This document shows positions 8,139 to 16,953 of a stretch of DNA of 50,142 nt, piece after piece. Source of the stretch: an uncultured Prevotella sp. GTDB lineage: Bacteria > Bacteroidota > Bacteroidia > Bacteroidales > Bacteroidaceae. The notes under the pieces are model-generated. The model was given only the letters and a program-made list of their open reading frames with translations. It was not told the origin of the DNA and did not search any database. How positions within the stretch are numbered: position 1 is the stretch's first letter; the number at the start of each line of letters is the position of its first letter. The position numbers and the translations under genes are program-made. The stretch lies in the NCBI GenBank assembly GCA_934215545.1, contig CAKQAD010000009.1, positions 1 through 50,142 on the forward strand. Direction: 5' to 3'.

Positions 8139-9371
8139 TTAGGCAAAGAACATGTAGCAGATGAGTATTGCAGCTATCACTCCAGCCAGGTCGGCAAGCA
8201 GTCCGCATGCCACGGCATGACGCGTGTGTCGCACACCAACGCTACCAAAGTAGACGGCAAGAATATAGAATGTGGTGTCGGTGGAGCCTTGGAATATGCA
8301 CGAGAGCCTGCCCACAAACGAGTCGGCGCCATAGGTGGTCATGGCATCTACCATCATGCCACGTGCTCCGCTGCCCGACAGTGGCTTCATGATGGCTGTT
8401 GGCAGGGCTCCCACGAAGTCGGTGTTGCCACCAAGGGCTTCTACAAGCCACTTCACTCCATCAATGAGCATATCCATAGCGCCAGAGGCTCTGAACACAC
8501 CTATGCCCACGAGTATTGCCACAAGATAGGGAATGATGCGCACAGCGGTGGAGAATCCGTCTTTTGCGCCTTCGACAAAGGCGTCGTACACGTTCACCTT
8601 CTTGCGCATGCCTGCCACGATAAACGTCACTATGATGAGCATCAGCAGAATGTTTGCCACACTGGTACTCACAATGTTCATCTGTGTCTTGTCCATTTGC
8701 GAGAACCCCCATATGATGCCCGCCACTGCCACGCATAGCGTACCGAGAGTGAGCAGCATGGTGCGGTTGAAGAGGTTGATGCGCTGATAGGCAGAAGTAA
8801 CCACGATGCCTGCCAGCGTGGAGCAGAAGGTGGCAAGGAGTATGGGCACAAAGATGTCGGTGGGCTGCGCCGCTCCCATCTGGGCGCGATACACCATGAT
8901 GCTCACGGGAATGAGGGTGAGACCGGAGGTGTTGAGCACCAGAAACATTATCATAGGATTGGTGGCTGTATCTTTCTTGGGGTTGAGCTCCTGCAGCTGC
9001 TCCATGGCTTTCAGTCCGAGGGGCGTGGCGGCATTGTCAAGACCCAGCATATTGGCAGCTACATTCATGAAGATGCTGCCCGTAACGGGATGGCCCTTGG
9101 GAATGTCTGGAAAGAGACGTGTGAACACGGGCGAGAGGGCACGTGCCAGCACGTTGACCACTCCACCACGCTCGCCTATCTTCATAATGCCGAGCCATAA
9201 CGACAACACACCGGTGAGGCCCAGCGAAATCTCGAAGGCTGTGCGCGATGTGTCGAAAGTGGAATTGACAATGGCTGGAAACACTTCGGTGTCGCCCATG
9301 AACACCAAACGCACGGTGGCGATGACAAAGGCGATGAGGAAGAAGGCTATCCAAATGTAATTCAAAACCAT
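8139..9371 (-). CDS. SpmA-SpmB fusion, nucleoside recognition (Gate) domain membrane protein
   Basis: The 410-residue membrane protein contains two Gate-type domains. The N-terminal half (about 1-200), with GVLSLWLGIMKIGERGG and NMLGLDNAATPLGLKAMEQLQ, matches spore maturation protein A; the C-terminal half (about 215-410), with YDAFVEGAKDGFSTAVRIIPYLVAILVGIGVFRASGAMD and GSGARGMM, matches SpmB. In Bacteroidetes these two are commonly fused. The organism is not expected to sporulate, so the name is historical; a transport or envelope role is likely but unknown. Two overlapping promoter boxes precede it at 9398-9416, divergent from the GH109 operon. Confidence 0.85.
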   Translation of the reverse strand: MVLNYIWIAFFLIAFVIATVRLVFMGDTEVFPAIVNSTFDTSRTAFEISLGLTGVLSLWLGIMKIGERGGVVNVLARALSPVFTRLFPDIPKGHPVTGSIFMNVAANMLGLDNAATPLGLKAMEQLQELNPKKDTATNPMIMFLVLNTSGLTLIPVSIMVYRAQMGAAQPTDIFVPILLATFCSTLAGIVVTSAYQRINLFNRTMLLTLGTLCVAVAGIIWGFSQMDKTQMNIVSTSVANILLMLIIVTFIVAGMRKKVNVYDAFVEGAKDGFSTAVRIIPYLVAILVGIGVFRASGAMDMLIDGVKWLVEALGGNTDFVGALPTAIMKPLSGSGARGMMVDAMTTYGADSFVGRLSCIFQGSTDTTFYILAVYFGSVGVRHTRHAVACGLLADLAGVIAAILICYMFFA

Positions 9372-9397
9372 ATCTTGTGTGTTTTATTTCGATTATG

Positions 9398-9440
9398 CAA
9401 AGATAATGCAAAGGTACACAATTAATCTAACTTTCGGCAA
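9398..9440 (-). promoter_or_regulatory. Double promoter of the SpmA-SpmB gene
   Basis: On the minus strand TACCTTTG (9409-9416) and TATCTTTG (9398-9405) lie 11 bases apart. TTG at 9438-9440 is about 26 bases upstream of the first. Confidence 0.55.
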
Positions 9441-9483
9441 CGGCTTATAATAAGATATGTGCATTTTTGGGTGCTATTATTTC

Positions 9484-9512
9484 TTTGTTTACAATTGTTT
9501 GGTGTAACTTTG
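9484..9512 (+). promoter_or_regulatory. Promoter of the GH109-coaD-ybeY unit
   Basis: TTTG at 9484-9487 and TAACTTTG at 9505-9512 fit the Bacteroidetes -33/-7 pattern, leaving a leader of roughly 65 nt before the ATG at 9580. Confidence 0.6.
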
Positions 9513-9579
9513 CATGAAAGAGGTGCTATAACACGGGTTCGACAGAAATGCCTCTTGCAAATAAAACTATATCATTACT

Positions 9580-11232
9580 ATGAACAAACAGAAATTTATA
9601 GGCATGGCGATAGGTGCCGTGCTAGCACTTGGAACATTAAGCGCCAATGCACAATCGCTGTCGGCATCAACAAAATGGCAGTGGAACAAGGGTAAGATAA
9701 CCATCGAAACGCCACAACGTGCCGCCGGACAGAAGGATGTGCTGGGACTGGCACTGCCCAAAATGAAGACAGTGAGAGTGGGATTCGTGGGACTTGGCAT
9801 GCGCGGACCGAGCGCCGTGGCCGACTTCTGCCTAATTCCCGGAGTGGAGATAGTGGCGCTTTGCGACTACGAAGAGGATCGCGCCAAGCAACAGAACGAG
9901 AAGCTCCGCAAGCATGGACTGGCTCCTGCTGCCATCTATAGCGGCGAGAAGGGCTATGAGCAGCTGTGCCGCCGACCCGACATAGACCTGGTGTATATCG
10001 CTACCGACTGGGAGCATCATGCACTGGTGGCCAAGTGTGCACTGGAGAATGGCAAGAACGTTGCCGACGAGGTGCCTTCGGCAATGAATCTGGAGGAGTG
10101 CTGGCAGCTTGTTGACCTTGCAGAAAAGAAACAACTCAACTGCATGATTCTCGAAAACTGCTGCTACGACTGGTTCGAGATGCGCACCCTGAGCATGGCA
10201 CAACATGGGGTGTTCGGCGAAATATTACGCGCACAAGGGGCATATATTCACAACCTCGACCCATTTTGGGATCATTATTGGAAGAATCCTAACGGCTCCG
10301 ACCCCGAACAACTGGGGTGGCGACTGAAATACAACCGCGAGAACAGAGGCGATCTGTATGCTACTCACGGACTGGGACCAGTGGCGCAGGCACTCGACAT
10401 TCACCGAGGCGACCGCATGGCTATGCTGGTGGCTATGGACACCAAAAGCGTGCATGGCAAGGAGTTGGTGGAGCAGAAGACCGGAAAGCCATGCAACGAC
10501 TTCCGCAACGGCGACCATACCACAACCCTCATACGCACCGAGGGAAAGAAGGTGATAGAACTGCAACACGATGTGATGAACCCACAGCCATACAGCCGAC
10601 TGTATCAGCTCACTGGAACACGCGGATTTGCCAACAAATATCCTATCGAGGGATATGCCGTAGACTCAAAGCAGCTGGAAGCAACGGGCAACGCACCAAA
10701 GGTTGACAATCTTTCAGCACATAGCTTCATGCCCGAAGAGCAGCGCAAAGCACTTGAAGAGAAATATGAAAGCCCCATACTGAAGAAATTCGGCGAGCTG
10801 GCAAAGGAGGTGGGCGGACATGGTGGCATGGACTTCGTTATGGTGGCACGACTGGTGTACTGCCTGCAAAATGGACTGCCACTGGATATGGATGTGTACG
10901 ACTTGGCTGAATGGTGTTCCATTGCAGAACTGAGCGCTCTGTCGCTCGACAACGACTGCGCACCAGTGACATTCCCAGACTTCACACGCGGGCTATGGAA
11001 CAAACAGAAGGGCTATCGCCATGCGTTTGCATCGGCAGCAGAAGAGGCTGCCACAGAAGCCATTGCCAACACGTTCACGAAGGCTTATAAGGATGCCACC
11101 GCAAACCTTAAGCTGTGGACTCTATACGACAATGTGCAGAACGCCAAGACTGTAGCTGCAAAAAACAAGGCGCAGACACGACTCAACAAGGCCATAGCAA
11201 AGGCAAGAGCCATGGCTCATAGCAAGATATAA
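9580..11232 (+). CDS. Exported Gfo/Idh/MocA-fold protein, GH109-like (alpha-N-acetylgalactosaminidase family)
   Basis: The 550-residue protein has a signal peptide ending SANAQ and then an NAD-binding Rossmann fold (VRVGFVGLGMRG, CDYEEDRA, DLVYIATDWEHH). The segment DLYATHGLGPVAQALDIHRGDRM matches the conserved block of GH109 enzymes, which use tightly bound NAD to cleave N-acetylgalactosaminides by an oxidation-elimination mechanism. EVPSAMNLEECW and the tyrosine-rich CCYDWFEMRTL helix also fit. The C-terminal part (after about 490) is a basic helical extension. Substrate specificity is inferred from family only. It leads an apparent operon: coaD starts 23 bases after its stop. Confidence 0.75.
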   Translation: MNKQKFIGMAIGAVLALGTLSANAQSLSASTKWQWNKGKITIETPQRAAGQKDVLGLALPKMKTVRVGFVGLGMRGPSAVADFCLIPGVEIVALCDYEEDRAKQQNEKLRKHGLAPAAIYSGEKGYEQLCRRPDIDLVYIATDWEHHALVAKCALENGKNVADEVPSAMNLEECWQLVDLAEKKQLNCMILENCCYDWFEMRTLSMAQHGVFGEILRAQGAYIHNLDPFWDHYWKNPNGSDPEQLGWRLKYNRENRGDLYATHGLGPVAQALDIHRGDRMAMLVAMDTKSVHGKELVEQKTGKPCNDFRNGDHTTTLIRTEGKKVIELQHDVMNPQPYSRLYQLTGTRGFANKYPIEGYAVDSKQLEATGNAPKVDNLSAHSFMPEEQRKALEEKYESPILKKFGELAKEVGGHGGMDFVMVARLVYCLQNGLPLDMDVYDLAEWCSIAELSALSLDNDCAPVTFPDFTRGLWNKQKGYRHAFASAAEEAATEAIANTFTKAYKDATANLKLWTLYDNVQNAKTVAAKNKAQTRLNKAIAKARAMAHSKI

Positions 11233-11255
11233 CACACTCTAAAACTCATAGCGTT

Positions 11256-11711
11256 ATGCAACGTATAGGTATATTTGTGGGGTCATTCGATCCCTTCACC
11301 ATTGGCCACGACTCTATAGTGCAGCGTGTGCTACCATTGTTCGACAAGCTCATAATAGGAGTGGGAGTGAACGAGAGCAAGCGGTATATGCTTGCACCAG
11401 AACAACGCATGGAAGCCATACAGCGCCTTTACAGCAACGACGAGCGCATCAGCGTGATGCAATATAGCGACCTTACAGTGGATTTTGCACAACGCGTAGG
11501 GGCAAAGTTCATCGTAAAGGGAGTGCGCTCCGTAAGGGATTTTGAGTTTGAGCGCGAGCAAGCCGACATAAACCGAAGCCTCACGGGCATAGAGACGCTG
11601 GTACTCTTCGCACTGCCAGGCATGGAGAGCGTGTCGTCAACAGTGGTGAGGGAGCTAACACACTTCGGACGAAGCGTGGAGCGCTTCTTGCCACAAGGCA
11701 CAGAAGAATAG
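11256..11711 (+). CDS. coaD: Phosphopantetheine adenylyltransferase
   Basis: The 151-residue enzyme transfers AMP from ATP to 4'-phosphopantetheine, giving dephospho-CoA, the penultimate step of coenzyme A synthesis in the cytoplasm. The nucleotidyltransferase motif GSFDPFTIGH is at residues 9-18, and the second motif appears as ESVSSTVVREL near the C-terminus. IVKGVRSVRDFEFE is the usual substrate-binding segment. Length is normal for the family. It lies between the GH109-like gene (23-base gap) and ybeY (35-base gap) on the same strand. Confidence 0.95.
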   Translation: MQRIGIFVGSFDPFTIGHDSIVQRVLPLFDKLIIGVGVNESKRYMLAPEQRMEAIQRLYSNDERISVMQYSDLTVDFAQRVGAKFIVKGVRSVRDFEFEREQADINRSLTGIETLVLFALPGMESVSSTVVRELTHFGRSVERFLPQGTEE

Positions 11712-11746
11712 CTGCATTTACTATCAACAGAACTAATATTTATATT

Positions 11747-12163
11747 ATGATAACATACAACGTGGACGGCGTGAAGATGCCGAAAATAAAGAAACGCGAC
11801 ACCTCGGCATGGATACGTGCCGTGGCTGCCTCTTATGGGCTGAAAGTGGGAGAGATTGGTTATATGTTTGTCGATGATGAGAAAATTCTTGAAGTCAACA
11901 ACGAGTATCTCGGTCACGACTACTACACCGATGTCATCACCTTCGACTACGACGAACCGGGCATTGTGAGTGGCGACATTGTGATATCACTCGACACCGT
12001 GCGCTCTAACGCCGAACTCTTTGGCAAGAGCTACGACGAGGAGTTGCGGCGTGTCATTATTCACGGCATACTGCATCTGTGTGGCATCAACGACAAAGGT
12101 CCGGGCGAGCGCGAAATAATGGAGGCTGAAGAGAATAAGGCTTTGGCTATGCTGAAGCCATAA
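11747..12163 (+). CDS. ybeY: Endoribonuclease YbeY, rRNA maturation factor
   Basis: The 138-residue protein belongs to the UPF0054/YbeY family, a metal-dependent RNase for 16S rRNA 3'-end maturation and ribosome quality control. The zinc-site signature appears as HGILHLCGINDKG: the first two histidines are present, while the usual third histidine position reads Lys. I recall the same substitution in other Bacteroidetes YbeY proteins, so it is probably a lineage trait and not damage. The motif DYYTDVITFDYDEPG and SGDIVISLDTV are also characteristic. A strong terminator follows 31 bases after the stop. Confidence 0.93.
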   Translation: MITYNVDGVKMPKIKKRDTSAWIRAVAASYGLKVGEIGYMFVDDEKILEVNNEYLGHDYYTDVITFDYDEPGIVSGDIVISLDTVRSNAELFGKSYDEELRRVIIHGILHLCGINDKGPGEREIMEAEENKALAMLKP

Positions 12164-12194
12164 CTGCCCACTGGCAATGACATATAAACACACC

Positions 12195-12230
12195 AAAGAG
12201 CCCAGCTGACAAATATCAGCTGGGCTCTTT
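12195..12230. terminator. Bidirectional terminator between ybeY and the M16 protease gene
   Basis: Perfect 15-bp stem (aaagagcccagctga at 12195-12209 with 12216-12230), 6-nt loop. A-rich and T-rich flanks on the two sides allow it to serve both convergent genes. Confidence 0.8.
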
Positions 12231-12271
12231 TGTGTGTATTATAGTTATAACTAAAATATATTGTTATTGCC

Positions 12272-13519
12272 TTACATTATCTCAAGGCGAGTGATGTTGT
12301 CGGCATTGAATATGTCGGCAGCCACTTGCTGCAGGTCGGCAGCGGTGAGTGTGTCTATTCGTTCACAGAGAGCACTCACATCCTTCTTCCAACCATAGTG
12401 CAGATAGCTCTTGGCAAAGTCGAGTGCAAACGACTCCCGTGAGTCGCAGGCAATGCCTATCTGTCCGCGTATTTGCTTCTTGGCAGCACGCAGACGCGAC
12501 TCGGAGATGGGTTTGGCTATCATCGCATCGAGCTCGTGGCGGATCAGTCGGAGGCAACGCGACACATTTTTCGGGTCGCAACCAAAATACACTGCCCACA
12601 GACCGGTGTCAGAATAGCTCTGTATCATGCTCTCTACGGTATAGACAAGTGCGTTGCGCTCACGAAGCGACAGATTTAGACGGGCTGTCATGCCAGGTCC
12701 GCCAAGGATATTGTTGAGCAGATAGAGTGCTATGCGATGGTTGTCGTGCACATCGTAGGCACGGCATCCTATCATGACGTGTGCCAGATGAGTGTCCATG
12801 TGGTGCGTGATGTGCTGCGCCTGATATGGTGGCAGTGGCACGCTATCGGTAGGCAGTGACATAGTGGCTTGCGGCATGATGGCAGCTGCCGATAATGCCT
12901 GGGCATGCGCCTTCTCAAGCAAGTGCACGAGGCGGCTGAAACTGATGTTGCCATAAGCAAAGAATACGGCATTGTCAGGACGATATAGGCGGCTGGTGAA
13001 CCGCACTGCATCGGCAGTGGTATAGGTGCGCAGGCGCTCGGCAGTGCCAAGAATGTTGTGTCCTAAGGGGTGTCCACGGAAGATGGCATTCTCAAAAAGA
13101 TCGTAGACAAGTTCGGAGGGAGAGTCGTTGTAGCTCTCTATCTCGTCGACAATCACCTCTACCTCTTTGTCGATTTCGGCTTGTGGATAGGTGCTGTGAA
13201 ACACAATGTCGGTGAGCAGGTCGACAGCACGGTCGACATTGTCGCGCAGCACGGCAGCATGATACACTGTCTCTTCCTTATTGGTGAAGGCATTAAGGTC
13301 GCCACCCACCGTCTCAAGATAGTTGAGAATATTGATGGCACGGCGACGTTGCGTGCCTTTAAAGGTGATGTGCTCGCAGAAGTGTGCCATGCCTTCAAAG
13401 CCTGGTCGCTCGTCGCGTGTACCGGCAGCTACGGCATAGCCGCAGTATACCACCGGCGACTGGCTGTCGAGATGTATCACTCGCAGTCCGTTGGCAAGTG
13501 TATGGGTGTTGTATTGCAT
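12272..13519 (-). CDS. M16 family zinc metalloprotease (pitrilysin/processing-peptidase type)
   Basis: The 415-residue protein has the inverted zinc motif HFCEH (His46, Glu49, His50) and a distal glutamate about 76 residues later (near Glu126 in VEVIVDEIES), so the active site is complete. It is a single-length M16B unit (about half of pitrilysin), usually working as a dimer on peptides. There is no signal peptide, so it is probably cytoplasmic. It is the last gene of a minus-strand run SusC-SusD-phosphoethanolamine transferase-M16, with a gap of only 13 bases to the gene before it. The arrangement suggests peptide processing linked to the SusCD importer, but this is inference. Confidence 0.88.
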   Translation of the reverse strand: MQYNTHTLANGLRVIHLDSQSPVVYCGYAVAAGTRDERPGFEGMAHFCEHITFKGTQRRRAINILNYLETVGGDLNAFTNKEETVYHAAVLRDNVDRAVDLLTDIVFHSTYPQAEIDKEVEVIVDEIESYNDSPSELVYDLFENAIFRGHPLGHNILGTAERLRTYTTADAVRFTSRLYRPDNAVFFAYGNISFSRLVHLLEKAHAQALSAAAIMPQATMSLPTDSVPLPPYQAQHITHHMDTHLAHVMIGCRAYDVHDNHRIALYLLNNILGGPGMTARLNLSLRERNALVYTVESMIQSYSDTGLWAVYFGCDPKNVSRCLRLIRHELDAMIAKPISESRLRAAKKQIRGQIGIACDSRESFALDFAKSYLHYGWKKDVSALCERIDTLTAADLQQVAADIFNADNITRLEIM

Positions 13520-13532
13520 AGCGTTTATGGGG

Positions 13533-15254
13533 TTATCTTATACCATATACCGAGAGCGGAACGGCATGATTGTGGTCGTTGAGATAATAACGGGTGCCAA
13601 GACGATAGCTTGGATTGGTGAGCGAGAGGCTGTCGACACGTGATTTCGTCTCGATGCCGGCAATGGATAGCATCGTGGGGAATACGGATGCATTGCTCTG
13701 CACTCCTTTTTGTGTGTTGCCACGCATGGCAGCGACAATGTGTGGATATATATTACCATAAGAGGCAGAGGTCCATACGAGCAAGGGCACATCGGTGTCG
13801 TAGCACGATGGGCGTGGCGAGGCATGCAAGAAGAGGCGGCGCTCATCGTCGAAGATATTCTCGCCATGGTCGGAGGTGTACATCAGTGCTGCTGCCGAGC
13901 GGGTGGCAGCAAGCATGCGTGTGAGCTCCGCCAGTATGTAGTCGGTCTGCACAATGGTGTTGTCGTAGGCATTGAGCAGCTGCTGCCGGTTCTCTGCCTT
14001 GGCATCTGTTGGGGTGTCGGGGAGAAAACGTGCACGACTCTGAGGGTAGCGGTCGCGATAGTTGAAGTGGGAACCATACATATGGAGCACGACAAACAGC
14101 TTGCGATGTCCGCTCTGCAGGGCGCGCTTCACATAGGGCAGCAGGCGCTCATCACTTGTGCTGGCAGCCACATCAGCAGCATCGGCAGCATTGGCAGGCT
14201 CTTGGGCATTATCGCGAATAAACAGGCACTCATCGGCCTGCGCTCCGAGAAAGTCGATATAAGAGTGATTGCGCTTTTGGTTGGATATAAACATTGTGTA
14301 GTATCCTGCCTCGCGGAATGCAGCCAGGATGCCCTTCTCACGATAAAGGCGGTCGTGATCGTCGGCAGTGGCAGCAGTGAGCAGCATCGGGACACTCTTG
14401 TGGGTGGTGTTCGACTGCGAGCGCACATGGCTGAACACGAGCAGTCCGTCGGTGACAGAGAGCTCAGGATTGGTGGGACGAGAATATCCGTAGAGTTGGA
14501 AATCAGCAGAACGTGCCGTCTCGCCGATAGCAAGCACATACACCTCAGCACTGTCGGCAGCATGGGTGGCGCGAGCATCAAACTTGAAATTGCGCACATT
14601 GTCCTCGTAGTGTGCCGACAGATAGCTGTAGTGGCATGCCAGATAGAGATTATAGAACACGTTGGCTGGATACATGTGGTTCTCGACATGATACTCAAAC
14701 TTGCCTGCTTTCTCATTGCCAGCAGGATATTCATAGTAGCACATCTTTGTCAATGCGGCAAACACCAACACACATATCATCGACCATCGGCGCACCTTGA
14801 AACGAAACGTATCGTCGAGTTTTATGTGCTTTGCCCACTGCCAGGCGGCAATGATGAGCAAAGGCAAATATAATATGAACACACCTGCCACCGCCGGCAC
14901 AAGGTTGTCGAGAAGCTCCATGGCTTCGCCAGGGTTGGTGGTGACAAGATTCAGGAACATATCCACGGCTATCACTCCACTACCATAGAGATAGATGAGC
15001 ACCATCTGGAATGCAGCAAAGAACACTATCAAGAAGAGCACCCACACCTGGCGGCCCGTCTTTGCCGACAACGACATAAGCAGGGCATAGACGGATAGTG
15101 GCAGTAGGATGTTAGAGGCATCGGCAATAAGTGGCATATGCTCCGTAAAGCACAATGCTACATTAGGCACCACCAGCGACAGCACAGCATAGCACCACAG
15201 AAGGCGGGGCGAAAGGAATATCCGTAGTTTATCTGAAATGTTCATAACGTACAT
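13533..15254 (-). CDS. Phosphoethanolamine transferase (EptA-like, sulfatase fold)
   Basis: The 573-residue protein has about five N-terminal membrane helices (to about residue 175) and a periplasmic alkaline-phosphatase/sulfatase domain. Visible catalytic parts are GETARSADFQLYGYSRPTNP (metal-ligand Glu245), the probable nucleophile Thr284 in SNTTHKSVP, and the metal-binding YTSDHGENIFDD. Relatives move phosphoethanolamine from phosphatidylethanolamine to lipid A or glycan, altering surface charge and polymyxin resistance. ATG codons at 15254 and 15245 are both possible; the second gives MNISDKLRIF. The gene is 33 bases after susD and 13 before the M16 gene. An unusual point is the SusCD context; lipid A as acceptor is inferred from family. 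Confidence 0.85.
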   Translation of the reverse strand: MYVMNISDKLRIFLSPRLLWCYAVLSLVVPNVALCFTEHMPLIADASNILLPLSVYALLMSLSAKTGRQVWVLFLIVFFAAFQMVLIYLYGSGVIAVDMFLNLVTTNPGEAMELLDNLVPAVAGVFILYLPLLIIAAWQWAKHIKLDDTFRFKVRRWSMICVLVFAALTKMCYYEYPAGNEKAGKFEYHVENHMYPANVFYNLYLACHYSYLSAHYEDNVRNFKFDARATHAADSAEVYVLAIGETARSADFQLYGYSRPTNPELSVTDGLLVFSHVRSQSNTTHKSVPMLLTAATADDHDRLYREKGILAAFREAGYYTMFISNQKRNHSYIDFLGAQADECLFIRDNAQEPANAADAADVAASTSDERLLPYVKRALQSGHRKLFVVLHMYGSHFNYRDRYPQSRARFLPDTPTDAKAENRQQLLNAYDNTIVQTDYILAELTRMLAATRSAAALMYTSDHGENIFDDERRLFLHASPRPSCYDTDVPLLVWTSASYGNIYPHIVAAMRGNTQKGVQSNASVFPTMLSIAGIETKSRVDSLSLTNPSYRLGTRYYLNDHNHAVPLSVYGIR

Positions 15255-15287
15255 ATATTATATGGGGGTGGAATCGTAGGCTGGCAA

Positions 15288-16934
15288 TTAATAGCCTTCG
15301 TTCTGATGCCAGTTCTTGTTTTCGTCGAGAATGGCTTTTGGCACTGGCAAGATGCGACAGCTCTTGTCGAAGCGTGCACCTGGCATGTTTCTGAGGTGAA
15401 AACCATACTCGTTTTCGAATGTACCAAAGCGTATCATATCGTTACGACGCCAGTTTTCGTCGAACAGCTCACGGCCACGCTCATCGAGGATGTCTTGCAA
15501 TGTGGGCACACCATCAAACTGTGGGGCATGCACATAGGAGCGTATCTGGTTGAGCAGCGACTGTGGCGTGTCGGCATTAGTGCTATTGGCACCACGCAGC
15601 AGTGCTTCGGCTTTAGTCAGAATGACATCTGCCAAACGGAAGATGGGCACATCGTTGCTTTGGTTGCGGTTGTAAGCGGAATATTCGGAAGGGTTGGGAT
15701 AGAACTTCAGTGAGCGATAGCCCTGACGCCAGCCGTCGACATTGGCGCCACAATTTATTTGCTCACGGTCTACCTCGCTGTCGGATTTCAGCTGTGGCTT
15801 CTTTGTAAGCACCAGCTGCTTGCCCTTATATGTATAAGGTTGTGTGGTGCGCTCGCCGGTGATAGCATCGTGAATGAACACCTTGCCATCGGTCGTGGCA
15901 CCGAGAACCACCTCATTGCGATCGTCGCCAGGAAGGGTGAAGAGGTTGGCAAACTCTTCGGTCATGGCGGTGATGCCAGCACACGAATTGTTCATCTTGC
16001 CGCCAAGATAGCCCATGGTGTCGCCATTGTCTACCTTGCGGAAGGTGCGGAAACGACCATAGAGCATGCCTGTGGCATTGACCTTATCGTAAGGCATGGC
16101 GTAGATAAAGTCGCGTATGTGAGCACCATTATTGTAGAGGAACTTTTTTCGGTATGGGTCGCTAAGGTCGAAGGGGCCGTTGTTGATTATATCATCGCAC
16201 ATCTCCACGCACTTGTCGAGACGGTTGTTGGGTGTTGTGGCAGCATCGTAGTCGGCAACATTGCCGCAGGTGTACACTGCCCAGTTGATGTAGAGCTTGG
16301 CAAGGAGTGCCTCTGCCATCCATCGTGTTGGCTTGCCATAAGTGGCAGCATTGACATTGGATGTAAGGTGTGGCAGACAGGCTATCAGTTCGTTCTCAAT
16401 AAACTCTGCCACCTTACGGCGTGGAGCACGCTCCACTGCCTCATTGTCGTCGGGCAGGCGGTCGAGCACTGGCACATCGCCAAAGCTATCCATAAGAATG
16501 AAGTGATAGAAGGCGCGCATGGCACGGGCTGGAGCCATCTGCTCGGCTGTGGCATTGATGTCGGCAAGGTCTTTTAGCACTTGATTACACTTTGTTATGC
16601 CCGACGCCAAGTCGGCCCAGTAGTTGAGCGGTGTATTATCGGCCTTGAAGTTATGGAGTGTAGGGTTTACGTTCTCGGCATTGTCGTAGTAGTCGCCATC
16701 GAAACTAATGCCCGCAGCCTCATCAGAAGCAAATGTCTGTGTGCGGTTGTAGTTGTTGCCAAGCTGATTGCGGAAGGCATAATACACATCAGCCATCTTT
16801 GCCTCAAACGCCACTTCCGACTCGGTGGGATAGTCGGTGTATTTTGATTTCACGTCGACATCGAGGTCGGTGCAGCTCGCCATGGCAAGTGCTACGAACA
16901 TTGCCGAAGCTATTATTTTTGTCGTTTTCATCAT
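15288..16934 (-). CDS. SusD/RagB family outer-membrane nutrient-binding lipoprotein
   Basis: The 548-residue protein has a lipoprotein signal (LAMASC, Cys21) followed by an acidic DLDVDV stretch, consistent with surface export of the lipoprotein in Bacteroidetes. The helical SusD core is recognisable: ITKCNQVLKDL, ARAMRAFYHFILMDSFGDVPVLDRLPDD, MAEALLAKLYINWAVY, PIFRLADVILTKAEALLRGAN, and the C-terminal ENWRRNDMIRFGTFE. SusD proteins cap the SusC barrel and bind the ligand. Ligand class cannot be read directly; no glycoside hydrolase or sigma/anti-sigma gene adjoins, so this may not be a glycan locus. The gap to susC is 19 bases. Confidence 0.92.
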   Translation of the reverse strand: MMKTTKIIASAMFVALAMASCTDLDVDVKSKYTDYPTESEVAFEAKMADVYYAFRNQLGNNYNRTQTFASDEAAGISFDGDYYDNAENVNPTLHNFKADNTPLNYWADLASGITKCNQVLKDLADINATAEQMAPARAMRAFYHFILMDSFGDVPVLDRLPDDNEAVERAPRRKVAEFIENELIACLPHLTSNVNAATYGKPTRWMAEALLAKLYINWAVYTCGNVADYDAATTPNNRLDKCVEMCDDIINNGPFDLSDPYRKKFLYNNGAHIRDFIYAMPYDKVNATGMLYGRFRTFRKVDNGDTMGYLGGKMNNSCAGITAMTEEFANLFTLPGDDRNEVVLGATTDGKVFIHDAITGERTTQPYTYKGKQLVLTKKPQLKSDSEVDREQINCGANVDGWRQGYRSLKFYPNPSEYSAYNRNQSNDVPIFRLADVILTKAEALLRGANSTNADTPQSLLNQIRSYVHAPQFDGVPTLQDILDERGRELFDENWRRNDMIRFGTFENEYGFHLRNMPGARFDKSCRILPVPKAILDENKNWHQNEGY

Positions 16935-16953
16935 TGTCGTTGATTGTTAGTTG

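Noticed and set aside
8139..9371. Evidence for sporulation
   Set aside because: SpmA-SpmB-type proteins occur widely in non-sporulating Bacteroidetes; no other sporulation gene is present.
12047..12110. Inactive YbeY because the third zinc histidine is missing
   Set aside because: The same HGxLHLCGxxDK form is, as far as I recall, usual in Bacteroidetes YbeY, so it is a lineage trait.
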